Assembly (NCBI GenBank): GCA_959596495.1
Contig: CAUFXK010000055.1
Coordinates: 1 to 12,521, forward strand
Direction of reading: 5' to 3'
Length of the DNA: 12,521 nt
From: an uncultured Collinsella sp.
GTDB taxonomy: Bacteria; Actinomycetota; Coriobacteriia; Coriobacteriales; Coriobacteriaceae
The position numbers were made by a program, and so were the translations under genes. Below the pieces are notes generated by a model. It saw only the letters and a program-made list of their open reading frames with translations, ran no database searches and was not told the DNA's origin. Shown here one piece after another: positions 6,988 through 12,521 of this stretch (positions are counted from its first letter, which is position 1; each line of letters opens with the position of its first letter).

Positions 6988-7839
6988 ATGTCTGAATCCA
7001 AACCGACGCTGCGCCGCGAACAGATTGCGGGCATGAATATCCACTACATCATGTGGTCGCTCGATTACTTCCTTGATGTGCAGCAGCGTTTGGGCTTTGA
7101 GTCCATTGAGCTGTGGTGTGCGGAGCCGCATGTGACGCTCGACCACACGGGCTACTTTGAGGCTGAGGTCCTGGCGAAAAAGGCTGCAGACCGTGGGCTT
7201 AGGTATCGTACTCTGTGCCCCGAGAATGTTGTCTATCCTTGGCAATACTGCGCACGCAAGCCGCTGCATGAACAGCGCAGCCTGGCGTACTTTAAGCACG
7301 GCATTGAGCTTGCCGAGGTACTTGGGTGCGACCGTATGTCCGTCAACTCGGGCTGGGGCGACTGGGACGAGGATCGCGAGGAAGCCTGGAAGCGTAGCCG
7401 CGAGCACTTGTCCATTCTGGCGGAGTATGCCGGCGAGCACGGTCTGGTGCTTACGATGGAAAGCCTGCGTCCCGAGGAGAGCAACCTTGTGACGACGGTT
7501 TCCGATGCGAAGCGCATGATTGACGAGGTCGCGAGCCCGTACTTACAGCCCATGGTTGATACAACCGCGATGGGCGTTGCAGGCGAGACGCTCGAGGACT
7601 GGTTTGCCGCCTTTGGTGATGGGGCAATTCACGAGATGCACTTTATCGACGGTGACCCGTATGGCCATCTGGTGTGGGGCGATGGCAAGCACGATATGGA
7701 CGCCTTCGTCGCCACGCTCAACGCCCATGGTTTCGACGGCATGCTGGGCCAGGAAATCACGGACGGCCGTTACTACGATGACCCGGCGGCGGCAGATGCC
7801 AAGAACATGGCCGCATTCGAGAAATATCTGATTGACTAA
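6988..7839 (+). CDS. frlC: Sugar epimerase/isomerase, FrlC-like fructoselysine 3-epimerase
   Basis: A 283-residue TIM-barrel enzyme of the xylose isomerase-like/AP endonuclease 2 superfamily. From memory it aligns along its length with E. coli FrlC, which interconverts fructoselysine and psicoselysine: FESIELWCAEPH, the CPEN segment followed by YPW, TMESLRPEESNLV, PMVDT and HFIDGDPYGH all have counterparts. The four metal ligands of the tagatose/psicose 3-epimerase fold are visible as E158, D191, H218 and E256. The ATG at 6988 lies one base after the amidohydrolase stop, and its AAGGAGG (6975-6981) is inside the end of that gene, so the two are translationally linked. In the pathway it would bring the ketose epimer into the form used by the kinase. 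Another keto-sugar epimerase specificity is possible. Confidence 0.87.
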   Translation: MSESKPTLRREQIAGMNIHYIMWSLDYFLDVQQRLGFESIELWCAEPHVTLDHTGYFEAEVLAKKAADRGLRYRTLCPENVVYPWQYCARKPLHEQRSLAYFKHGIELAEVLGCDRMSVNSGWGDWDEDREEAWKRSREHLSILAEYAGEHGLVLTMESLRPEESNLVTTVSDAKRMIDEVASPYLQPMVDTTAMGVAGETLEDWFAAFGDGAIHEMHFIDGDPYGHLVWGDGKHDMDAFVATLNAHGFDGMLGQEITDGRYYDDPAAADAKNMAAFEKYLID

Positions 7840-7849
7840 AACACCTATC

Positions 7850-7881
7850 GGCCACGCAACCAACGTCATTGATTGCGGGCC
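7850..7881 (+). other. Intercistronic hairpin between frlC and frlB
   Basis: GGCC-ac-GCAA (7850-7859) pairs with TTGC-g-GGCC (7873-7881) around a 13-nt loop, in the only sizeable gap (62 nt) between the catabolic genes. No U-tract follows, so it is more likely an mRNA processing or stability element than a terminator. The frlB ribosome binding site (7887-7894) starts right after it. Confidence 0.4.
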
Positions 7882-7901
7882 AAATAAGAAAGGAACTGGA
7901 T

Positions 7902-8870
7902 ATGAACGCACACGATCTGATCAAAGAGGCAATTGCCGAGAAGGGCAAGTTCGACAGCGTCTACTGGATTGCTTGCGGTGGCTCCATGATCGATTTGATC
8001 CCGGCTCATGAGCTTCTGCAGCGCGAGGCAACCACCTTCACTTCGTATATCTATACCGCGCGTGAATTCGACATCATGCGTCCGCGTCGTCTGGGCGAGA
8101 AGTCCCTGGTCATCGCCTGTAGCCACAGTGGCAACACCCCCGAGGTCGTCGAGGGCTGCGAGATTGCCCTTGCCGCCGGCGCTACGGTGATCGCCCAGAC
8201 CGACAACGCTGGATCTAAGATCGACACCGGTAAATGGACCACGTGGGTCTACCCGTGGGGCGAGGGCGTGCCGCAGGCCGAGGTCCCCGCTGGTATTTCG
8301 CTGTCGCTTGCGGCCGAGCTACTCGATCAGCAGGAGGGCTACGCCGATCTTGCCGATATGTATGCCGGTATTGCCGAGATGGATAAGATTCTTCCCCCGG
8401 CACGTGAGAAGGTAAATGCCGAGCTGGGCGATCGCTTTGCCAAGCTTTGCCAGGAGCACGAGTTCTTCTATATTCTGGGCAGCGGTCCCAACTTTAGCCA
8501 GACCTACGGTTTCGCTATCTGCTCTCTTATGGAGATGCAGTGGCAGCACTGCAGCCACATCCACTCTGCCGAGTACTTCCACGGTCCCTTTGAGGCTACT
8601 CAGGATGGCGTTTTTTACTTCCTGCAGATGGGCTCCAGCGAGTGCCGTGCTATGGACGAGCGCGCCCTGGCGTTCCTTAAGACGCATACCGATACGCTGA
8701 TGGTGCTCGATGCCAAGGAGTACGGTATGGAAGCCGTGCCGGCGAGCGTCCGTGCCTATCTGGACCCGGTGCTGTTCTACGCCATGAACTGCGAGCTGCG
8801 TGCTGCACGCGGCAAGGTGTTTGATCACGATCCCGATTTCCGCCGCTATATGGGTGTTGTCGAGTACTAG
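7902..8870 (+). CDS. frlB: SIS-domain fructoselysine-6-phosphate deglycase
   Basis: A cytoplasmic enzyme with two SIS (sugar isomerase) domains, about residues 15-160 and 175-320, total 322. FrlB cleaves fructoselysine 6-phosphate to glucose 6-phosphate and lysine. The first SIS domain has ACSHSGNTPE (72-81), the second ILGSGPNF (191-198). E211 in SLMEMQ and H227 in YFHGPFE are 16 residues apart, the same spacing as the catalytic Glu/His pair described for the related deglycase FraB. The C terminus DHDPDFRRYMGVVEY matches the end of E. coli FrlB closely. I start at ATG 7902, behind AGAAAGGA; an in-frame ATG at 7869 would add 11 residues and overlap the intercistronic hairpin. The amine partner (lysine, asparagine or other) cannot be told from the sequence. 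Confidence 0.9.
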   Translation: MNAHDLIKEAIAEKGKFDSVYWIACGGSMIDLIPAHELLQREATTFTSYIYTAREFDIMRPRRLGEKSLVIACSHSGNTPEVVEGCEIALAAGATVIAQTDNAGSKIDTGKWTTWVYPWGEGVPQAEVPAGISLSLAAELLDQQEGYADLADMYAGIAEMDKILPPAREKVNAELGDRFAKLCQEHEFFYILGSGPNFSQTYGFAICSLMEMQWQHCSHIHSAEYFHGPFEATQDGVFYFLQMGSSECRAMDERALAFLKTHTDTLMVLDAKEYGMEAVPASVRAYLDPVLFYAMNCELRAARGKVFDHDPDFRRYMGVVEY

Positions 8871-8884
8871 AAGGGACAAAGGCC

Positions 8885-9748
8885 ATGGCATTTAACGTTA
8901 ACGCGCTCGGATTTGGCGACAACGTCGTCGATCGCTACGAGCATATCCACACCATGTATCCTGGCGGCAACGCGGTGAACTTCGCCGTTTATGCCAAGAA
9001 ATGCGGTGCCGCACGCTCCGCATACATGGGCATTTTTGGCAATGACGCCGCTGCCGAGCATGTCATTGCAAGCCTCGAGGATGAGGGTATCGAGCTTGAC
9101 AAGTGCGAGCAGATGATTGGCGAGAACGGAGCGGCTCGCGTGACCGTCGTTGACGGTGACCGTGTCTTCCTTGGCTCCAACGAGGGCGGTATCCGTGGCG
9201 ATGCGCGCTATGTCCTCGATCGCTTTGACCTTTCGTACATGAAGCAGTTCGATGTGGTTCATTCGGGCAACTATTGCTTTACCGAGCGCGAGCTGCCCAA
9301 ACTGAAGGCCGCGGGCGTCACGGTCTCTTTTGACTTTTCGGACGACTCCACCGACGAGTACTACGAGCAGATTGCGCCCTACGTCGATTTCGCTTTCTTT
9401 AGTGCGGCGGATGCCGCGAGTGAGGACGAGATCCGCGAGCGTCTGGCATGGGTGAAGGGCTTGGGTCCGCGTTTTGTGTCGGCTACGGCGGGCGCCGAGG
9501 GCTGCATTGCTTACGACGGCGAGCGTTATTACCGCCAGCTGGCTAAACCGGTAACGGACATGAAAGACACCATGGGAGCGGGCGACTCGTTCCTCACCTC
9601 GTTTTTGATGTGCTATCTCGATTCCGCCAAGCGTGGTGAGGATGGCGCCGAGGCCATCGAGCGCGCGCTCGACTTTGCTGCCGGGTTTGCCTCGACCGTG
9701 TGCGGCATGGAAGGCTCTTGGGGCCACGGAGCACCAATCGTCGAATAG
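8885..9748 (+). CDS. frlD: PfkB-family fructoselysine 6-kinase
   Basis: A cytoplasmic ribokinase/PfkB-family kinase, 287 residues, that would phosphorylate the Amadori compound at C6 using ATP, supplying the substrate for FrlB. Visible are the N-terminal GFGDNVVDRYEH, the substrate-binding PGGNAVNFAVY (26-36), VSFDFSDD (147-154), and the C-terminal signature DTMGAGDSF (228-236) with the catalytic base D234 in the anion hole GAGD. These match E. coli FrlD closely, including the unusual GDNCVD-like start of the family. It follows frlB by 14 bp with AAAGG before the ATG. It is somewhat longer than E. coli FrlD (about 260). It is the last gene of the operon, followed by a perfect 13-bp hairpin. 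Confidence 0.9.
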   Translation: MAFNVNALGFGDNVVDRYEHIHTMYPGGNAVNFAVYAKKCGAARSAYMGIFGNDAAAEHVIASLEDEGIELDKCEQMIGENGAARVTVVDGDRVFLGSNEGGIRGDARYVLDRFDLSYMKQFDVVHSGNYCFTERELPKLKAAGVTVSFDFSDDSTDEYYEQIAPYVDFAFFSAADAASEDEIRERLAWVKGLGPRFVSATAGAEGCIAYDGERYYRQLAKPVTDMKDTMGAGDSFLTSFLMCYLDSAKRGEDGAEAIERALDFAAGFASTVCGMEGSWGHGAPIVE

Positions 9749-9754
9749 CCGAGC

Positions 9755-9788
9755 GGTCCCGGGGAGGTGCAGGATCCTCCCCGGGACC
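9755..9788. terminator. Perfect 13-bp hairpin ending the Amadori operon, no U-tract
   Basis: GGTCCCGGGGAGG (9755-9767) and CCTCCCCGGGACC (9776-9788) pair perfectly around an 8-nt loop, six bases after the frlD stop. No T-run follows on either strand. Position and strength suggest a transcript end; it resembles the hairpin at 3722-3761 in having an 8-nt loop and lacking U residues. Confidence 0.6.
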
Positions 9789-9794
9789 TCGTGT

Positions 9795-9860
9795 GCAAAA
9801 CATGCCAAATATGAGTAATGTATCCATTCCGGTAACAGTACCCATATTTAGCATTTTTGC
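9795..9860. repeat. AT-rich imperfect inverted repeat between convergent genes
   Basis: The arms 9795-9822 and 9833-9860 are imperfect inverted copies sharing GCAAAA, ATGC, AAATATG, GTA and TGT, with one extra base on the left arm; the spacer is about 10 nt. It lies between the end of frlD and the end of the leftward TatD gene and is distinctly AT-richer than its surroundings. It may act as a transcription end for the leftward transcript or be a small interspersed repeat. Confidence 0.6.
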
Positions 9861-9870
9861 CCACTAGGGG

Positions 9871-10662
9871 TTAGCGAAGGCAGCGAAGGTCAAAAACATA
9901 GTGCGCATTTGCTAAAACTGCCGACTCAATGTGCTTTGCGTCACAGTTTTTGAGTGAGGCAATGCGCATCGAGGTCCTTGTGAGCGATTTGATGAGCGAC
10001 TGTGCGCTTGTTTCTGTGTTTGGCTCGGCCGGCGCATCGGTCTCGAGCAGTAGACGGTCGAGTGGAATCTGTCGTGTGTATTCGCGTCCTCGTTTAGATG
10101 CGAGCATGCGTTCGTTGACGGAAAAATAGCAGCCCGCATTACGCGCGCGGACGAGTTCGTCCGAAGTGCCGCTAAACCAGTGAAAGATGATAACGGGGGA
10201 GTCGGAGTTTGGGATGAGTAGTCCATGCGATTCGAGGACGTCCAGTACGGCTCCTGCTGAACGAACGGCGTGAATTGATATCACGCGCCCGGTAAGAGGA
10301 TGCTGCACGAGTGTATCGCAGAGCCGGTCAAGTGCCTGTATTTGCAGCGGCTCGCTTCCAGCAAAGCGCGCGGAAAAGTCGAGTCCGACTTCGCCGATGT
10401 AGCGCTCTTGGACGGCAATTTGACAGAGCAGGTCAATTTCTGCGTTGCCGCATCGCCCATCGGCGAGCCACCAGGGATGGAGGCCGATACCCTTGATGAC
10501 GGTAGGAGGGCGACGGGTTCGCCCATGTGCGTTAGCGAAGTCGCGTGGATCGACGCCGCAATCAAATAGGCCCAAGCCCAGCGCCGTTGCCTCATCGGCA
10601 ACGGCGTCCGGGTGAGCCATTAAATCAAGATGGCAGTGTGCATCAAATAACCGGGGCTCCAT
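9871..10662 (-). CDS. TatD-family metal-dependent hydrolase
   Basis: A TIM-barrel metal-dependent hydrolase of the TatD family, 263 residues, the usual length. The two-metal ligands are visible: H9 and H11 in DAHCHLD, E91 in IGEVGLD, H131 in ISIHAVR, H161 in FHWFSGT, and D209 in LLLETDAP; GLHPWW (60-65) is also typical. TatD proteins act as 3'-5' exonucleases on DNA or RNA and some remove D-amino acids from tRNA; the specificity of this copy is unknown. It lies 14 bp after the stop of tcdA on the same strand, with GGAG nine bases before its ATG, so it is probably the second gene of a two-gene operon. The nearby convergent inverted repeat may end its transcript. Confidence 0.9.
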   Translation of the reverse strand: MEPRLFDAHCHLDLMAHPDAVADEATALGLGLFDCGVDPRDFANAHGRTRRPPTVIKGIGLHPWWLADGRCGNAEIDLLCQIAVQERYIGEVGLDFSARFAGSEPLQIQALDRLCDTLVQHPLTGRVISIHAVRSAGAVLDVLESHGLLIPNSDSPVIIFHWFSGTSDELVRARNAGCYFSVNERMLASKRGREYTRQIPLDRLLLETDAPAEPNTETSAQSLIKSLTRTSMRIASLKNCDAKHIESAVLANAHYVFDLRCLR

Positions 10663-10676
10663 CTCGGCGCACTCCG

Positions 10677-11474
10677 CTAGTCCAAGCGCTGGCCATCGGC
10701 GCGCACGCGCTCGGTGCCGCGCCCGCTGATCTGGCGGATAACCTCGCCGGCAATCATCTGACCCATGATGGGCGGCATAAAGCTGGCGGTGCCCAACTCG
10801 GTACGCTCGTGAATATTGGAAGGGTCGCGGGGCTGTGTCTTAACCGATTCCTCGCAGCTAAACAGTACATGTAGGCTCTTGATTCCGCGCTTCTTGCATT
10901 CTTTGCGCATAATGCGGCTCATGGGGTCACGTACCGTATCGAAGATGTCGGCAAAGCGGAGGCACTCGGGATGGAGCTTGTTGGCCCCGCCCATGGAGCT
11001 AACCAAACGAATGTCGTGGTCTTGAGCATATTTGGCAATGGTGAGCTTGGCCGAGATGGTGTCGATGGCGTCGACGACGTAGTCGAGCTTGCCGTCCGTC
11101 TGCTCCAAAACGCGTGCGAAAAAATCGTCGATATTATCGCTCAACAGGTATTCGGTGCGCTTGATGACGGTGGCGGCTGGATTGATATCGTGGATCATGG
11201 CTTCCATAACATCGACCTTGCGCTTGCCGATGGTGCTGTGAAAGGCGATGGCCTGGCGATTGATATTGCTGGGCGCGATGATGTCCTTGTCCAGAATGAC
11301 GAAATGACCGATGCCGCCGCGGGCGAGTGCCTCGCAGCAGTTGGAGCCCACGCCTCCGCAGCCGAGCACCAGCACCGTAGCATCGGCGAGCTTATCGAGT
11401 GCCTCGCGGCCCATGATGATCTCGAGTTTGGTGTCGCGTGTCTCGTTGGGAGTTGCGGCTGTGGTTTCGGTCAT
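10677..11474 (-). CDS. tcdA: tRNA threonylcarbamoyladenosine dehydratase
   Basis: A ThiF/E1-like enzyme of the TcdA (CsdL, YgdL) type, 265 residues, close to E. coli TcdA. TcdA uses ATP to dehydrate t6A at position 37 of ANN-decoding tRNAs to the cyclic form ct6A. The Rossmann ATP-binding motif VLGCGGVGSN lies at about 36-45, the ILDKDIIAPSNINRQ segment at about 60-74, with R73, and DYVVDAIDTISAK at 131-143, followed by SSMGGANKL. An ATG at 11480 is in frame, but GGAGG (11481-11485) touches it directly; the second ATG, at 11474, has a spacer of six bases and is the better start. It is transcribed leftward from a promoter near 11519 and leads a two-gene operon with the TatD-family gene. Confidence 0.92.
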   Translation of the reverse strand: MTETTAATPNETRDTKLEIIMGREALDKLADATVLVLGCGGVGSNCCEALARGGIGHFVILDKDIIAPSNINRQAIAFHSTIGKRKVDVMEAMIHDINPAATVIKRTEYLLSDNIDDFFARVLEQTDGKLDYVVDAIDTISAKLTIAKYAQDHDIRLVSSMGGANKLHPECLRFADIFDTVRDPMSRIMRKECKKRGIKSLHVLFSCEESVKTQPRDPSNIHERTELGTASFMPPIMGQMIAGEVIRQISGRGTERVRADGQRLD

Positions 11475-11518
11475 AGACATCCTCCGATGGGGAAGCGAAT
11501 CGTGTTTTAGCTATCGCC

Positions 11519-11524
11519 ATTATA
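11519..11524 (-). promoter_or_regulatory. -10 box for leftward tcdA transcription
   Basis: Read on the - strand this is a perfect TATAAT, 38 bp upstream of the tcdA ribosome binding site side of the gap. No good -35 box is found at 16-18 bp; the hexamer at 17 bp is TCAAAT. Transcription would start near 11512. Confidence 0.45.
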
Positions 11525-11561
11525 GGTATTATCGCGATTCCATTTGAGCCCTAGGGGCTTG

Positions 11562-11590
11562 TTGAAATGAGGCAGGGATTCGCATAAGAT
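11562..11590 (+). promoter_or_regulatory. Promoter of the candidate small RNA
   Basis: TTGAAA (11562-11567) and TAAGAT (11585-11590) are separated by exactly 17 bp. The predicted start is near 11597, and a strong terminator ends at 11690, so the transcript would be about 94 nt with no credible gene inside. Confidence 0.5.
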
Positions 11591-11596
11591 GAAGCA

Positions 11597-11690
11597 GATG
11601 GCACCCGTTGCAGCGGGTTTGCCAACTCCCAAACATGTTTGTAGCGTGAGAAGTGGCCGTCTTCGCATTACGCGGGGGCGGCTATTTTTT
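11597..11690 (+). ncRNA. Candidate small RNA or terminated leader, about 94 nt
   Basis: Between a plausible promoter and a strong intrinsic terminator lie three structured elements: a hairpin pairing GGCACCCG (11600-11607) with CGGG-tt-TGCC (11614-11623), the palindrome CAAACATGTTTG (11630-11641), and the terminator itself. I do not recognise a known RNA family or riboswitch. The next gene, the ArsR-type repressor, has its own promoter downstream of the terminator, so this looks like an independent transcript; a regulatory leader that sometimes reads through is the alternative. An open frame from 11589 runs straight through the terminator and is unlikely to be used. Confidence 0.4.
11654..11690 (+). 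terminator. Strong rho-independent terminator
   Basis: TGGCCGTCTTCGC (11654-11666) pairs with GCGGGGGCGGCTA (11672-11684) over 13 bp, four of them G-U, around a 5-nt loop, followed directly by TTTTTT. It is the best canonical terminator in the window and is oriented rightward, although no gene precedes it on this strand. Confidence 0.85.
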
Positions 11691-11700
11691 GAGTATAAGA

Positions 11701-11724
11701 TTAGATGGTTAGACAAACATCTAA
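11701..11724. promoter_or_regulatory. Operator dyad over the sdpR-like promoter
   Basis: TTAGATG (11701-11707) and CATCTAA (11718-11724) form a 24-bp dyad whose centre covers the -35 box. ArsR-family repressors bind dyads of this size, so this is probably the autoregulatory site of the gene that follows. Confidence 0.6.
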
Positions 11725-11738
11725 ATAACGAGTATAGT
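11710..11738 (+). promoter_or_regulatory. Promoter of the sdpR-sdpI pair
   Basis: TAGACA (11710-11715) and TATAGT (11733-11738), each 5 of 6 to consensus, are 17 bp apart. Transcription would start near 11745, giving a leader of about 28 nt. The -35 box lies inside the operator dyad, consistent with repression by blocking polymerase. Confidence 0.75.
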
Positions 11739-11772
11739 GTGCGCGTCGAACGAAATGCTGAGAGGAGGTCCT

Positions 11773-12051
11773 ATGCCGGGAGAGGTTTTTAAGGCGCTGG
11801 CCGATCCTGCACGGCGTCACATTTTGGAACTGCTGCGCGAGGGCAATCGCACGGCCGGGGAGCTTGCCGAGCATTTTGACATCAGCAAGCCGTCGTTGAG
11901 CCATCACTTGGCGACGCTCAAAAACGCCGGGTTGGTGACCGACGAACGTCATGGCCAAAACATCGTTTACAGCTTAAACACCACCGTCATGCAGGATTTA
12001 ATTGGCTGGTTTATGGGCTTTACAAACACTGAAGGTGATAAGGATGAATAA
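11773..12051 (+). CDS. ArsR-family autorepressor, SdpR-like
   Basis: A 92-residue winged helix-turn-helix DNA-binding protein of the ArsR superfamily. It opens with VFKALADPARRHILELL, followed by the helix-turn-helix at about 27-50 (AGELAEHFDISKPSLSHHL) and the wing VTDERHGQNIVYSL (56-69). The metal-binding cysteines of true ArsR/SmtB sensors are absent, which fits the SdpR group, where the protein represses its own operon and is relieved through its membrane partner SdpI. The neighbour downstream is indeed SdpI-like. I start at ATG 11773, behind GAGGAGG; an ATG at 11737 lies within the -10 box. Its stop codon overlaps an ATG at 12044 (ATGAATAA), a coupling arrangement. The operator at 11701-11724 supports autoregulation. 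Confidence 0.9.
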   Translation: MPGEVFKALADPARRHILELLREGNRTAGELAEHFDISKPSLSHHLATLKNAGLVTDERHGQNIVYSLNTTVMQDLIGWFMGFTNTEGDKDE

Positions 12052-12090
12052 CGAAAAAAGGGCATTCACCCCACGGGGGTATCGTCGCGC

Positions 12091-12521
12091 GTGTGGATTG
12101 CGCTGGTCGCTCTGTGTGTCGCCAATGTCGTAGCGCACCTCATGGTGATGCCGAGCTTGCCTGCGCAGATTCCCACGCACTGGGGCGCGAACGGCGCCGT
12201 CGACGGTTGGGGTCCTAGCTGGATGGCCTCCGCGCTCGGCGCGCTGCCTCTGGCGCTTCTCGCAATGTTCTGCGTGGTGCCGCGCATCGACCCCAAAGGC
12301 GAGGTATATCGAACCTCGGGCAAGTTCTATCAGGGCTTCGTAATCGCCTTCACCTTGTTCATGTGCGCCATAAGCTGGCTGGGAGAGCTTACGGTCTGGG
12401 GCGTGGTGCCGGCGGTCGGTTCGGTTAACGTGCTGATTTCCGGTGTTGTCGGTTTGCTGTTCATCGGCGTAGGCAACTACTTGCCGCGTGTGAAGCAGAA
12501 CTATACGCTCGGTATCAAGAC
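12091..12521 (+). CDS. sdpI: SdpI-family membrane protein, partial at window end
   Basis: The first 143 codons of an integral membrane protein with a DUF1648 segment (about 23-46; IPTHWGANGAVDGWG is typical), hydrophobic segments at about 1-20, 49-63, 79-98 and 111-127, and the SdpI signature NYLPRVKQNYTLGIKT at the window end. In Bacillus, SdpI gives immunity to the SDP toxin and sequesters SdpR at the membrane when toxin is present. No SdpABC toxin genes are in view. The start is uncertain: GTG 12091 is the first usual start codon in this frame, with GGGGGT (12075-12080) ten bases before it. The ATG at 12044, overlapping the sdpR stop, is in another frame, which ends at a TAG at 12131. One base more between 12052 and about 12090 would join them. 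Confidence 0.8.
   Translation, partial: MWIALVALCVANVVAHLMVMPSLPAQIPTHWGANGAVDGWGPSWMASALGALPLALLAMFCVVPRIDPKGEVYRTSGKFYQGFVIAFTLFMCAISWLGELTVWGVVPAVGSVNVLISGVVGLLFIGVGNYLPRVKQNYTLGIK

Noticed and set aside
10971..11510. 179-codon rightward open frame opposite tcdA
   Set aside because: It is a shadow of tcdA, which has complete motifs on the other strand, and shows no domain of its own.
11589..11792. 67-codon rightward open frame between tcdA and the sdpR-like gene
   Set aside because: It runs through a strong terminator, a promoter and an operator, lacks a good ribosome binding site and resembles no family.
12054..12060. A AAA AAG heptamer, the classic -1 frameshift slippery sequence, at the start of sdpI
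   Set aside because: The heptamer is not in the phase needed relative to the ATG at 12044, and no downstream stimulatory structure is evident; kept only as one option under the sdpI frame finding.

Overview
The window looks like chromosomal DNA of a high-GC anaerobic gut actinobacterium, most likely Collinsella or a close relative in the Coriobacteriia. That is my inference from the GC-rich codon use, the gene families and the gene set, not from a database match. No rRNA, tRNA, CRISPR array, insertion sequence or phage gene was seen.

Layout, left to right. Positions 1-426 hold no convincing gene. They contain a striking imperfect palindrome of about 118 nt (109-226) and two smaller dyads that look like operators for the next gene. 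A first + strand block (427-2817) encodes a DeoC-type deoxyribose-phosphate aldolase, a Cof-type HAD phosphatase and a beta-phosphoglucomutase-like HAD hydrolase, with terminators after each of the last two genes.

The central block (2968-9748, + strand) is a complete Amadori-product (fructoselysine-type) catabolic locus. It has a GntR/UTRA regulator, then, behind its own promoter and a helically phased direct repeat, a YfcC-type membrane transporter, an amidohydrolase, an FrlC-like epimerase, an FrlB-like sugar-phosphate deglycase and an FrlD-like PfkB kinase. The inferred pathway is: import by the YfcC carrier, possibly trimming of an N-substituted form by the amidohydrolase, interconversion of ketose epimers by FrlC, phosphorylation at C6 by FrlD, and cleavage by FrlB to glucose 6-phosphate plus the free amine (lysine in the classic pathway). 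The transporter and the amidohydrolase are not part of the classic E. coli frl operon and are the most interesting part of the locus.

A convergent intergenic region (9749-9870) carries two inverted repeats. The - strand block that follows encodes a TatD-family metal hydrolase and, upstream of it, the t6A-modifying dehydratase TcdA, expressed leftward from a promoter near 11519.

The right end (11541-12521, + strand) has a candidate small RNA with its own promoter and a strong terminator. It is followed by an SdpR-like ArsR-family repressor with an operator over its promoter, and by an SdpI-type membrane protein that runs off the window. The natural ATG of sdpI is one base out of frame with the rest of the protein, which suggests a frameshift, a sequencing error, or use of an internal GTG start.
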